Part shown: positions 22,776-34,818 of the stretch, one piece after another
Numbering within the stretch: position 1 is the stretch's first letter
Layout: every line of letters begins with the position of its first letter
NCBI GenBank assembly: GCA_002897115.2
Contig: BCIH01000001.1
Coordinates: 1,696,267 to 1,760,266, forward strand
DNA: 64,000 nt
Source: Prototheca cutis
Lineage: Eukaryota > Chlorophyta > Trebouxiophyceae > Chlorellales > Chlorellaceae
Direction of reading: 5' to 3'
Program-made: the position numbers and the translations under genes
Notes under the pieces: generated by a model
Told to the model about the DNA's origin: nothing
Database searches by the model: none
What the model saw: only the letters and a program-made list of their open reading frames with translations

Positions 22776-23649
22776 CTGCTGGTGTGGCAGAGCCGTGCGC
22801 CCAGTGCCAATGAAGAAATTAAGAGTTCACGCCTTCACGGTTGCGTGGAGCGTTGGGCTTGGGAGCCTTACTGAAGTCGAACTACCCACGACATCCCCTC
22901 AGCAGATGCGATGTGTCAGGGAGCAGCTCCGACCAGTACCATGCATGCGCTCCCCGCTTCTATATTAAAAATAATTGGCGTGCAACCCTTGTCCTCAGGG
23001 CCCGCACTTGTTGCAGAAGGGAGGGCATCGCGACTGCACCTCGGCCTTTGGGACATCTCCCAGGACAGCGAGCATGGCCGCGGGGGAGCCAAACGTGTGT
23101 TTGGCAATCGCTGCACCGGACCGCTGTGACCTCGCAAGTCGTACGAAGCGGGCCCATGCTTCGCAAACAATTCAAAAACACCCAATCGAATGGCACCAAA
23201 AAATCTGCGTGCAACGGCATGCAGTGCAAGGAACAAAAGGCATGCCTAGCTTCCCAGGTGCCGCCAGGCAATACTGCAGAGGTGCAAGGGAAGACGTGAG
23301 AATTTTACTTCACAGGATGTGCAGGGACCCAACACCATGTTTTTTTCACGTCCAAACAGTCGGCAGAAATAGAATTGAATGCAAAGCGGTGGGTTGATGC
23401 CGATGGCAAGACTTGCTGCGAGCGCTGGGGGTCGGTTTTGGGCCAGTCGCTTGGCTGCACGATCCTTGCCCGGGCATGTTCTCCCCTGGGGTTCTCCCGA
23501 GCGCTGCATATGCAGCAGCAGTCTCTCCAGGATTGTCAGTCTACGATGGCATGCCAGTTCAGGACGACGGCGTGTCACCACTCCACAGCTGGGTATGGTC
23601 GTCGTAGGTTTGCGGTTCTGTAGGGACTGCCTGGGCTCGGTGGCCCGGC
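22776..23649. other. Intergenic region
   Basis: 0.87 kb between the F-box/LRR stop and the AP2 start (both minus strand). No exon recognised. Confidence 0.6.
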
Positions 23650-26600
23650 CTACCCAGAGAACATGGACCGCACGGCAGCGCGGCCCTCCGGTGGCAACGC
23701 ACTGCACCCTCGCATGTTGAGGTATGGCCGCTCCGTCTCCTCCTGTGCAGCAATCACAAGGAGGTCTGTCGGGTGACTTTCCCATCTCAAGGCGTCCCGG
23801 CCGTGGATCGCCCAATCCCCGCCAGAAGATGGCCGGAGTCACCTGGTGAAACCCCGCCCAACCTGGCATGGCCAACCTCTGGCACCCTATATCAATGCCC
23901 ATGTCAGCACATCCCACCTCTTGAGTCGGAGCCCGCGCTCCAACCAGGCGCACGCGTACGAGGCTGGAGCAGTTGTGGAGGTCCAGCCGCCGCAGCCGCG
24001 CACAGTGACATTCGAGCTCCTGTGGCACCGTGTGAGTTGACACAACGCAATGGAGTGAATGGCTGAGGCTTTGTGTGATTGCATGCATCCGCGCAGAGCG
24101 ATACCCCGTCATGCATCTGGGCCTGTGCTTGCCAGAGCGTCGACTCGACATCCAGCTCCTCGAGGGCTGGACGGGTACCCCCAGACGCCGCACCTCAAGT
24201 TCCGCGCAACCCCGGGCTGAAAGGCTGCGGAGATGGACGTTGGCCGGTGCAAAGAAACTGGCCAGTCGGGTGCAGCCGTCGACGTCAACAGCTTCCAGCC
24301 GGCAGCAGGCTTCCGGGATGTGCAGTCGCCGCAGTGCGCGGGCACCAGTGAGCCGCACGCTCTCAAGCCTGGGGCAGCCCTGGAAGATTGCCGCAACACC
24401 TACAGGAGGTTTGGAGTGTCCAAGTTGTATTTGAGCGAAAGAGCCGCCGGGGAGGGAGAAGGAAGTGTCATCGTGCAGCAGCAGTCAGCATGATGGAACT
24501 CCAGCCACCCGTCCCGCCCTATCCAGTGAACCAGGATGCATCAGGCAGACCGACTCGACAACAAGACTGAATGCAGACGTACTGCTTGGCTCCAGCTCTC
24601 TGCAGGCATCCAGCGAGAGCCTGGTGAGGGCCGGTGCAACCAACTCAACCTCCCGCACAGCCGTGCAGCCGCCGGCTGCTGCGAGCGTAGCGAGCACCGG
24701 TGATGCCACGTGAAGCGTGACGACCTCCCGGCAGCTGGTCAGGGTCAGCGTCTCAAGGCCACGCGCCGCCAGATGAACGGAGACGAGGTCTCTGCAGGTA
24801 AGGCGCACAAGGTGTGGGCGTGCTGGCAGCGCATCATTTCATTTGCAGGTGGAGGTGGTTTTGCACGAGCCCTCCCGTGGGAAATGGCATGAAAGGCATC
24901 CTTCACTAGCACGGCATGCCAGNACTGGAGGCTGCATGCAGAAAATATTCAATCTCCCCTTTCGACGACTCACGGGCAGGAGCCTAGGAACAGCGTGCGC
25001 AGCGTGGGTGGCAGGTTGAGTTCCAGCACCCGCGTCGAGCCGATCCTCGAGATCCGCAGCTCTTCCAGCCGCGTCTCGACCTGTGGCAGCGCAGCACATG
25101 CATGGGTGGAGATGGCAGGGGCATGGGAATCTAGCAAGCTGCCCACAGGAGTCCTTGGGTGCATTTCCCATCCCCCCTCCACCCACTGCAAGCATGGGAG
25201 GTGGTGTGCATGCAGGGTGCCCTGTAGCTCGCCGGCGGGACAGCGAAATTCTCCCACTCCGGTCCCAAAGACCACCCGGACCCGCATCCACTCACCAGGG
25301 CTCGGAGGGCCTGGGCCAGGTCAAACCTGCTCTTCTCTAGGCTCAGTCGACGCAGCGTTGAGCGAGTCCAACTCCCTCGAGCCCAAAGGACATGCAGCGT
25401 GTCTCGAGCCACGCCGCAAAGCTCCAGTTCTTGCAGACCAGCAGCATCGTCGTTTGCAGGCACACCTTCCTGTGTATGAAGAGTCGCACCGGTGCAGGGC
25501 TGGTGGGCAGCCGGACAGCACGTCAATGCAGAGCAGAAAACGGAAATTCGACAGCTCAACCCACCCTTCCATATACACACACCTCTCTGCCAGCAGAGTA
25601 GCGGCCAAAGACGGCGAGGACTGCCAGGCAGCTCCTGCCCAGTGCATGCCAGCGGCGGAGGTCCAGGGCGTGGAGCTCTGGAAGTTGCCGGGAAGCTGCC
25701 GCCAGCACCTCCTCTGGCGTGTCCGGCACGGTTCGGAAAATCATCCGCGAGACAGGCATGCCCCCCGGTCTGCGGGAGTGGGGTCACGAGGTCTGTGCAT
25801 GACGGCCTGAACCCATGGGCGCTGGGTGGGCAGTACACCCTGGCAGTCGGTTCGCGGATGAGCGAGGTCGGCACAGCAGTGCGCTGGGTCGATGCAAGGC
25901 AGCCACGGCTGACGCTGAGGTGTGTGATGGACACACAATCAGGCCGCATCCTGGCCGCTCGGGGAATATAATATGACCCCTCTTCTCCTTCACGATTCCG
26001 AGGCGGTGATGACCCAGCGCCACGCCACCTCCCCCACTCCCCCCACGCACCGGCGTCTCGTGCCTGCTGCAATGGCTGCAAAAATGCGCTCGTAGACTCC
26101 GGTGCTGCGCATGCCCCCCGCACATCGCTCCGTCAACACGACGGTGTCTGCTTGCCGCAAGCCTGCCACAAGGCTGCTCACGGACGTCGACGACATGCCT
26201 GTTGCAAGAAAGTGGGGAAGATGTCTGCTCGTCCGGCGTCGCTGTCGTTGCCCATCTCCATAATCAGGCCGTCCACAGGGCACTGACAGCACTTGCCATG
26301 GGCCCCCTCTTCTGACGTACCTTCATGAACCAGGAGGCGGTGTGCATTGGCTGACAGAACGCGACTGTGGGCCGCAAATTCCCGGCACACCCTCGCGGCC
26401 TGTGCCAGCTCCAGCACGTTGAGCTGTTTCAGGATGAGGAGCTTGAGGTCCTCGGAGAGCAGCGACCACAGGCTGGGGTCATGCTGTGCTGGTGGAGCGC
26501 CTGAGGGCTGCTTGGCCAGAGCACCCGAGCGACTGGAAACACCGCTGGGACCGGCAGCCTCCTCCCAGGTCGATGTCATGACAGCCCCACTGGGCGCTGG

Positions 26601-26945
26601 GCCTGGTGCTTCAGCTGCTCCTTCCGATAGCACTAACAACATATCAACGGCTCTGTTGGCATCCCCCCCACATGACCTCAGGACGTCGGCAATGGTATCC
26701 CCAGTGTACAGGTGTCCAAACGCCTGGCACAGGGACGCCAGGGCCTGAGGGCCAGTGCTGACCTGCCCTGCCAGCGAGCCCTCTGCTTCCACGCGCAGCT
26801 TGAAACCATCCGCAGGGTAGTTCCCTCTGCTCCGACGATCCTTGCCACGGTGCTTGCCCCGATGGGAGCCGGCAGCGCCCTCGTCATCCTCCAGCAGCGC
26901 CTGAAATGCAGCTGCGTTCCTAGGCTGCCCGCCGTGCTCCCGCAT
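23650..26945 (-). CDS. F-box/leucine-rich-repeat protein with CUE-like N-terminal segment
   Basis: Nine minus-strand exons: 26945-26321, 26198-26051, 25769-25583, 25469-25296, 25080-24974, 24791-24583, 24399-24194, 24019-23918, 23742-23650. Sum 1851 nt, 616 residues, every phase consistent. Residues 1-60 are basic and low-complexity. Residues about 66-105 (LASLCQAFGHLYTGDTIADV, then DANRAVDMLL) resemble a CUE/UBA ubiquitin-binding helix bundle. An F-box follows at about 157-197 (LWSLLSEDLKLLILKQLNVL, AARVCREF). From exon 3 on there are irregular cysteine-containing LRRs such as LQELELCGVA, LETLTLTSC, LRRLDLHNCSSL, ending LNMRGCSALP. Family role: substrate receptor of an SCF ubiquitin ligase; the LRRs would choose the target. 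The start is the first in-frame ATG and could be extended by an unseen exon. Confidence 0.85.
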
Positions 26946-27750
26946 CGCAGCTAATCGGCGAATGCAATACCCATGGCACGCCTCACGTGTTGATTGGTGC
27001 AAGAGCGCAGTCCCATTCGGGTGGCATCGAATGGAGTGGGGGGGATCGCGATTTTAACCTTGTCCCTCGGAAGTGATCTCATCTTTGAGAACCATCCCGT
27101 GCACAAACTGCCGGAGCTGCTGTGGTTTTTGATGAGGACATGTACTGGCGCGTTCTTCTCTATCAATTGGGGCGAACTATGCGCATGTACGTATAAATAT
27201 ACCATCAAGGCTCGCACATTTCCCTGACACGTCTCGCCATATGGCGGTGCTCGAACACGGACCGTGGGACCTCTTGCGATGTTTCCTGTCTGCACCCGAC
27301 AGATGTGCCAATCATGTAATAGTGTGTCAGCCTCATTCGGTATGGTCTTGTTGCAGCCCGGTTCTGTCATCCAAAGGAGGACGCAAGGTGTGATGGCACC
27401 GTCGCTGAAGGGTCCCCGGCGGGGCTCGGCCCGTCGTGAACCCGAGCGCCTGCGGCCCCACCCTAGCTCCCGAAAGATCAAATCAAACAATATTGAAGTC
27501 CTCATGGTGGAGTCATTTGTGAAAGATATCAGTATCCCGTGCGGACCTCCCCCAAAGGGGTCGTTCGGCTATCGTTTGTGGAGCCGCCTGTGGGCGCGGG
27601 CCCGAATAGGGGTTGTCTGATCCACGACGCCCGGTTCTGAACAAATGCAAGGTTGTACAGTCAGTCGCCACCTCATTTGGCGAGTTCTTGAAGGACTTTT
27701 TAAACAAAAGATAGAGACCCGGAGCGTTGTGAGCGCTCCATCCCGCGGCC
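26946..27750. promoter_or_regulatory. Divergent intergenic region (bidirectional promoter candidate)
   Basis: 805 bp separate the starts of the F-box/LRR gene (-) and the SLC35F6-like gene (+), so both promoters lie here. No motif can be assigned with confidence. Confidence 0.5.
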
Positions 27751-30504
27751 ATGGCCCCACCAATGGGCAGCGTGACCAGCGTGTCTGGCCTGGTCCTCTT
27801 CGGGACCATCACGTCCCTGGCGGCAAAGACTGGTAAGCGAATGGCAATGTTATTGCATTGGGTGCTCGAGCGCCTTGAGGGTGTTTCGGTCGAGGGCAGG
27901 CCGAACCCCATCTCCGGACGGACAGGGCAGTGGGCGGAGATAGCCTGGCAAACGCCGGCCGCAGACGCGCACCGCCCCGGGTCGCAGAGCTCCCCACACT
28001 CAATTCCCGCGCGCAGTGTACGAAATTGACGGTACCGGAAGGGATGGATCGACCAAGACCTTTGAGAAGCCGTGGTTCATGACAGCACGTATGTGTTTGA
28101 AGGGGGGACCAGCCTGCGGACGAGGGCCAGTGCACCGGGAATGGGGTAGTTGCTGTGCAAGGTGCGGCATCCGGTCCTCATGCCGACGCCCCCACACTCG
28201 ACCCTGCAGTGATGTTTGGCGGCATGAGCTTCTGCCTGCCGCTGGCCTACTACCTTGAGAACAAGGACCGCAAGGAGCATGCGGCACAGGATGGTGCCAG
28301 CGAGCCCCTGCTCGTCCAGCCGGGAGAGGTGAGGCTGAAAATTGCAGGATTGTCTACTTGACACCGAGGTTGCCACGTCGCTCCGAGGCACGGTGGGGGA
28401 GGGTGCACGCTTAGAGATTGTTATCCCTCAGATATCAGTCAGTAAGCGCCGGGAACAAACCTTGATTGCCCCCATGCACACAGGTCGCGCCGAATGTGCA
28501 GCACCGCGACGGCCTGCTTGCCAACCTGCCCATCGCCATTCCCACTTTCTTCGACCTCATCGCCACCATTCTGATGAACATCGGTCTCCTCTGGGTCACC
28601 GCCTCGGTGTACCAGATGATGAGGGGCGCGGAGATGCTGTTCGCCGCGTTATTTGCAGTTGTGTTCCTCAACCGCAGGTGCGCTCGTTGCTGGGCGGGGG
28701 TGAAGCTGGCAAGGGGGAGGTGATGTTTGTGTGGGTGGGGGTGGGGGCAAAGGGGCGAGCGGAGGATCGGCACGGGCTTGTGTGGAGGATGCAGTACGAT
28801 GACAAGCACATCATGCCGTGCGTTATGAGCAGTGCATCTGACGGTGCGATACCCCTACCCTGTGGCTCCAAACCCCAGGCTGACTCGGTACCACTACTAC
28901 GGAATCCTGTGCTGCGTCATTGGCATTGCGCTCGTCGGCTACGCCAGCACCATGTCCGGTGAGCGTGCTTTCTTTTTGAACGTTTGCCCTTGGTTCCTTG
29001 CATGTGGAAACATGGTTGTGGGCTTTCCATCGGTCAGCTGGCACATGCGGGAGCCGCCGGGAAGCTAAGCTTGCAGTGTCACAGAAGCACGCACAGACAA
29101 CCTCCCAATGCAATTCCTAACAACGGCAGGTGAGGGCAGCGCGCATCATGTCGTGTCCCAGAAGGACATTGTCTTTGGCATGGGCCTGATCGTCATGTCG
29201 CAGGCTGTGCAGGCTGCGCAGCTGACCTTTGAGGACTACTTCATGGTGAGGGCGGGGGCAGGAGGTACCGATCATGCTGAGGCTGCGCAGTTGGTTCGTC
29301 CTTGTTGGGGACAATGATGTCGTCCGATGTCTCCGCTGCCTACCTGGTCCTCGACCAACACATGCCTCGCTGACCCACTCGCCCAACCGCGTCACTCCAG
29401 GCCGACATGGCGGTGCCGCCGCTGAAGATTGTGGGTTACGAGGGTGTGTTTGGCTTCATCGCTGTGGGCCTGTGCATCCTGCCCATCATCCAGTTCCTGC
29501 CAGGCAGCGACGGCAAGGGCTTCCACGAGGACACCATCGACTCTTTCTACGTACGCTGGGTGGTGTCCATGTGTCTGTTGTTGCATGTGTTGCTTGTCCA
29601 GCGCCAGCAGCGGTGGCTGTGGTGCGCGTGCTGGGGGCGTGAATGGGAACCACCAATGCCGGGACAATCCAAACGACTTGCCCACCGACAGCAATACCCA
29701 GCCTCAATGCTTGCAGCTGCTGAAGAGCAGCCCCGTGCTGCTGGCGGTGGTGCTGACGGACATCGTGGCACTGCTGGGACTGAATGTGTCGGGCATGTGC
29801 GTGACGGGCCATTTTGGTGCGGTGTTCCGGACGGTGCTGGAGACGACCCGTACCCTGGCCGTCTGGCTGGTGGGTCTCCTGCTCTACTACACGCCGCTGG
29901 GCGGCGGGCGCCTGGGCGAGTCNTGGAACCGCTACTCCTGGATCCAGGCCCTGGGCTTTGTCGTCCTGGTCACCGGCACCGTCGTCTACGGCAAGGGTGA
30001 TGAGGAGGCCGAAGCCGCCGAAGCCGCAGAGGCCGAGGGCCTCGGCGAGTTTGACGAGACCCTGGCACCCATGGGATCTGGTGCGTTCTTTACTGGCGGC
30101 CTTGTTCAGATCATATGTTTTTTTTGGTGCTTGGCTTTCCTTATTGCTTTCTTGTCTGTCTTTTTTCTTCATGTGTTCACTTCTTTTGGGGAATAGGATG
30201 CGTGCATTCTGTTTCCGTTGGCAAAATGTGGGTGTTTCTGGTCAACCACGGGGGGGAAACCCCCAGACCCAACTGGCAGCCCGGCGACCTGCCAAACCCC
30301 TCCTCCGCCCACCCGCCCACTGCAGCAGTGCTTCGGTCGCCCGACATGCCGGTCACACAACGGATGATCACGCCCACGTTCGTGCCGATCTCCAGCAGCC
30401 TCAAGTCCACCATGAACATCTCCGCCTTTGGGCCAAGCTCCCTGGGCCGTTCCTACGGGTCCATGGGCCGCGCGTACAGCGCCAGGCACAGGTGGGCTGG
30501 CTGA
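27751..30504 (+). CDS. SLC35F6-like drug/metabolite transporter (EamA-type)
   Basis: Nine exons: 27751-27832, 28017-28088, 28210-28328, 28484-28677, 28879-28958, 29130-29245, 29401-29550, 29717-30080, 30326-30504; 1356 nt, 451 residues. Start MAPPMGSVTSVSGLVLFGTI is an immediate membrane helix. Later blocks FEKPWFMT, FGGMSFCLPLAYYL, LPIAIPTFFDLIATILMNIG, TASVYQMMRGAEMLFAALF, GMGLIVMSQAVQAAQLTFED and ETTRTLAVWLVGLLLYYTPL follow the SLC35F6 (C2orf18) pattern of about ten helices with the YQM.RG motif. Human SLC35F6 is lysosomal/mitochondrial; substrate is not established. The C-terminal tail is soluble and Ser/Arg-rich. One N is present in exon 8. Confidence 0.9.
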
Positions 30505-31248
30505 AAGAGGCCGGAGTTGGCTTACAGTGTTTACGGATGTGTCTGCCTGAATGTAGATGTCCTGAATTGGGCGGGAGCGGATGGATATTACTTGGCTGGT
30601 GATATTTGACCGGCCGAGCTTGATAATACGGGAAGCTGTTTGGAAGCCGCTAAATCTCTTCCGTCCCCGCAGGGCCGGCACCCCCAGCGGTGGCGTCTGA
30701 GCGACGGATGTTCAAAGCATGCTTGTGAAATCGATTCTACAAACTTTGCAGTGCTGCCTTTGCTGTGCCTCGACCCGCCCACGTTTCTGAAATCTCGAAC
30801 TCGAGGGAGAGCGGCGGCGGAGAGTCGCGACCCCGACGGCTCCCCGTCGGCAGACAGAACCGGGACTCCGCCCAGTGGCGACGGATCGATGTGCATGCAA
30901 TAACTGCCTCCGTTTCCGTTTCCCATCGGGTCAAAAGAGTGTTGGATGGGCTCTGCATGCCTTGGCCAGCGCGTTGCGCGTATCGCATGCGTTGTGAGGA
31001 AGTTTGAGGCAGTTAGAGGCACTCGGCCCCCCACATCATTAGGTGAGGTCCGCGTGAACCCGCCGTGAGATGGAGTCCATCTTTTTTCCTCCAGCAGTGT
31101 CGGGACCAGGAATTAGTACACCCCCACTCTACAAATTTTCATTGCAGTAATAAAACATATCGACCGCTTCTAGCCCATACTAGATAGAGTTGCTGTGATC
31201 GAAAGTTGCTGGTTCGTCATCTCACGGCGGGCCATGCGCTTTTCCTTC
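30505..31248. other. Intergenic region
   Basis: 0.74 kb between the transporter stop and the next gene's start, same strand. No exon recognised. Confidence 0.55.
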
Positions 31249-32795
31249 ATGGGGCAGTGTTACAGCGCCAAGGGGGATAGGGCAGAGTCCCCAAAAGCCC
31301 GACCGGCATCCAAATTGCTTTCTGGAGACATCATCTTCTTGCGAGGCAAGTACAATGCATGGATGGAGTGGGGAGCAGGGGTGCATGCTGGGCCGTGCTG
31401 AGCCGGAGGGCCGCACGGGGCTCTGCCTCTGACGGGCTCTCAGAGCCCAAGCCTTGGAGCTGCGGGGTACCGTGCGATTCGATTTTATAATGGCATGCAG
31501 AGTGTGCACGGCGAAAGCCATGGGAGGGGGGTACTGTGAAGCCCGGGCGCAAAAAACTGCTCAGTGTCGGGGCAATTGCCGTCATTCACCGTCAGACAAC
31601 TACCTGGTGCAGAGGAAGGAGCCAAAGAGCTGTACGTGCTTCGGACACATGAGGGCCTTTCGTCATTCACGCGCTGCGGTTTCGTGGTAAGGAAACATGT
31701 CACTGGCCGTGGTTTGGAATTGTATTGCTGGGCGAGCGCTGCCAGGAAACTGGGTGTTTAGTACACCGGAGCATGGCGTCAGCTGACGTCAGCAAGGGCT
31801 GACATCATCCCCGTATGTGCCTCGTTGCAGCTCCGGAGAGGGACTGGGGCTTCGGGTCTGTACTACTGCCATGCAGACANGGTGCATGGCGCTGAGGGGC
31901 GGAGGCATGTCGCCGCCGAGCCCCTGATGGAAATGTTGGAGACAGGTGAGGGGTCGGGGAGTGGGGACTTGGCGCCAGTACTCCAGTGCTGCACGCCAAA
32001 GACCCTGCATATGATGACATGCAAACCATGGGCAACAAAGGCATTGGGCGTTGAACTGATGGTCACGACCACGGCACGGTGGCATGCCTGCCGGCGCTTC
32101 CTGCCGTATCGGGCTCTCCTCAACCCCAGCCCAGCCCTCCAACCCGTACTCTTCCATCAAACAGGCCGGTTCACTGATGGCGTTGTGCGGCAGCTTCGAG
32201 TGCGGTTGGATTCCGATCAACGGGACCTTCTGAGCGAGTACGTCAAGCTCAACATCGGCAAGCGCAGCGTTACAACAGCGGCCTCGGTGGTCATGACCGC
32301 TGGCAACCCCAAGACCCCGCGCGGCAGCGAAACGTGCGCCGCTGCAGCTGTGGCTGTGGGCGGGAGTGTGCCGTGGGGCCGTTGAGAGGGTTGAGGAATG
32401 CTGCAGGAACGTATGCAGCGGGACACTGTCCCTGTCGTAATGGCTCGTGGTCTCTGCCACCACTGAGCACCTGCATCTAAAAAACCACAATCCATGCTAC
32501 CCAATCATGCAGGCTCTATTGCAGCGAGTTTGTGGCACTGATGCTTCACTTGCTGGGTCTGGCAGAGCCCGACATGCCTGCGTCCTTCACCTACCTCGCT
32601 CGGGCCGCAGGGGGTCAGCTGCTGCACCCACCGGCTGAACTGGAGATGCTGCTGGCCAGCGAACCCCGGGGCTCACGCAAGCGCAGTCCGGAAAAGCCTG
32701 CGGCCTCAAAAACGAGGAGCAGCCAGCTGACACGGTGGTCGAGCCAGGACCTCATCCCGGCTCACAGCAGCGCGCCTCTCGTGATGGCAGCGTGA
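31249..32795 (+). CDS. Putative papain-fold (NlpC/P60-like, YiiX/C92-type) thiol hydrolase, N-myristoylation motif
   Basis: Proposed exons 31249-31345, 31613-31686, 31831-31945, 32165-32333, 32513-32795; 738 nt, 245 residues in frame. Clues: SGDIIFLR near the N-terminus, KELYVLRTHEGLSSFTR in the middle and LYCSEFVALMLHLLGL before the tail match the permuted papain-fold pattern (GDIIF, then VLEA-type strand, then CSELVA with the presumed nucleophile Cys). The usual SHVG block with the catalytic His is not found, so exon 2 may be incomplete or replaced by a missed exon between 31346 and 31612. Intron 1 would use a GC donor (GAG|GCAAGT). The N-terminus MGQC fits N-myristoylation plus palmitoylation, giving membrane attachment; an upstream in-frame ATG at 31234 would abolish it. 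The Lys/Ser/Arg-rich tail is unconserved. Function unknown. Confidence 0.5.
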
Positions 32796-33466
32796 CCCTC
32801 GGAGGTGGTGTGCTGGCGAACGGGCTCAACTGGCGCCGGCAACGACTGGCATTGCGAGAAGAGTAAGAGGATAACCACGAGACTGTGCACAGTGCAGACG
32901 ACGAGACACACCATCCCTGCCGCAATCCGCTGGCGTGCTCTGGTTACTCCTGAGACCGTCCCACATGCCACACGGACTCTTCATACATACCCTTGGGCCC
33001 ACATTGACACAACCTATTCTTCGTTGCACTGTCCGTCTGACAAGACCTACCCAATGCCTTGATACCCTTCCTATGTATGCATGTGCATGCGCATGCCGGA
33101 CGCGGAGGCAGCTTGTGTACATATCCCTTCCGTTCAAAGTTCGAAACTGCCGTGCTGCCTCCTGGCAGCAATGATTTTGTAGTGAACCGTGCCCAAGCGT
33201 AGGCACCCTTGCGGAAAGAATGCAGCTGCTGCTTGAGGTTTGTCTGTCCTAGGTGTGCTTGCTTGCCTCTGTTTCCTTTCCTCGCAAGCCCTGTCCTGTG
33301 CATGCTGCTTTGTATCTCTGTTTGCTGCGCACTGTTATGATGGCCCCACGCTCGTCGTTCCAGATAGTTGGCCGGGTGAGGGTCAGTTATGGGGGGGAAA
33401 TTCTGAGGAGAGCAGGTTTCTGGACGGAAACAAATGATCACAGCCGGGGTCGCCGGGGGACCAGGC
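32796..33466. other. Convergent intergenic region
   Basis: 0.67 kb between the stops of the papain-fold gene (+) and the tetraspan gene (-). No gene recognised. Confidence 0.55.
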
Positions 33467-34461
33467 TCAGGAACGGACTCGGAAAAAGCCAGAGATGAGG
33501 AGCATGCCAAAAAGGCCGACTTCCACCCACGTCATGGCCATGACTGCAGTTCGGTAGTCATCACCAGGCAGAGAGACATCATGGGTATTCTTGGTCACGA
33601 TCGACGCAGCCACAATCCACCTGATAGTGTGTGTATGTGTTTGGGTGGGGTGGGGGTGATAGCGGGGTGCTGTGCACGGAAATGAGGTGGCTGACTGGCT
33701 GGTGCAGCAGCACCGAAACCGGGGCAAACAGTGCTCGTCAGACGCAGGAGCCAGGTCAAACGCATGCACAGCACTGCATTACTGCAGACACAACATTACC
33801 AACAGAACATAGGCAGGGCACAGTATCGCAAGGCCCAATCCCACCAGTCACATCGCTGCACCCCCCACCAGCCCCTCACCAGATCAAGCCCGCCCCCGCA
33901 AAGATGGTGTCTAGAATGGCGCCCAAGCCGCACAGGTGGCAGGTCACGCACTGCACGAGCGAGATAACGAGTGACACGGCCACGGAGACGCCTACGACCA
34001 CAAACCTGCGGGTGCGTGGATTGGCGCGCGACGGGACAATCGGTCATTGCCTGATCCGGCTAGGTGGGCCACCTCCCACTGGAAGTCAGGCGAAAATATG
34101 ACACCCGAGAACACATCGCGGTTGTCATCCCACAGCCCAGAAGACTCACACATATACACAAAGAGATTCGTTTTTGTAGTCGTTTCCTAGCGTGCAGGAG
34201 GTGGATATCTGCACGACTTGGGAATTGACGTCCACGTCAAAGTCCGCCTGGTAGAGCTTGACAGCGACGATGACGGCGATGGAAACGGCGATTGCCACCT
34301 GCATTCATTGTGGGCATGGACATTGCACGTAAAATACTACAATATCAGATGCGAGCCATGCCCACGCGGTCTAAACACAGCTTGACATCGGAGATCCCGT
34401 GTACGGCCCATACCTGAAGGAAGGCCGTGACATGGTGGACGATGCTGCAGCCCAGGCCCAT
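33467..34461 (-). CDS. Small four-helix membrane protein, unknown function
   Basis: Minus-strand exons 34461-34414, 34298-34150, 34005-33880, 33620-33467; 477 nt, 158 residues, all junctions in phase and with good donors (GTATGG, GTGAGT, GTGAGG). Start MGLGCSIVHHVTAFLQ. Predicted membrane segments by eye: VAIAVSIAVIVAVKLY (residues about 17-32), FVVVGVSVAVSLVISLVQCV (about 67-86), GAILDTIFAGAGLIWWIVAA (about 93-112) and VEVGLFGMLLISGFF near the C-terminus. The loop after helix 1 has two Cys (STSCTL, ESLCVY). The layout resembles CASP-like/MARVEL tetraspan proteins, but I see no diagnostic Arg/Asp signature, so no family is claimed. Confidence 0.65.
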
Positions 34462-34818
34462 TTTGGGGGGGTTGCACAGGACGTCCGGTCAGCACGAGTT
34501 AGGTACAGAATTTGTGGAGGTTCGAACGGTCTGTCACCGGTGCATAGACATCTGCAAACGCTGCGACGCGGTGGCAGCTGCCTTGCCCGGACGAGTATTT
34601 AATGTGCGCAAACATCGCACCGCGTGTCGAACGGGGCTACAATTTTAGTTGCCGGAAAATGTACGATGTCTTTTCAAGGTTGTCTTCGAGTCAAGCCAGA
34701 AAACCCTCTTCGCGGGCCTGGGATGCCTCTACAAATGCAGAAAATCGTCGGTTACGACTCTGCACTCGATGTCCATGGCCAGCTCGCGAGTCGGACTCAA
34801 CTCTCGGAGGTCCCGTGG
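34462..34818. other. Intergenic region
   Basis: 357 bp between the RpiB-like stop and the tetraspan start (both minus strand). Nothing recognised. Confidence 0.55.
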
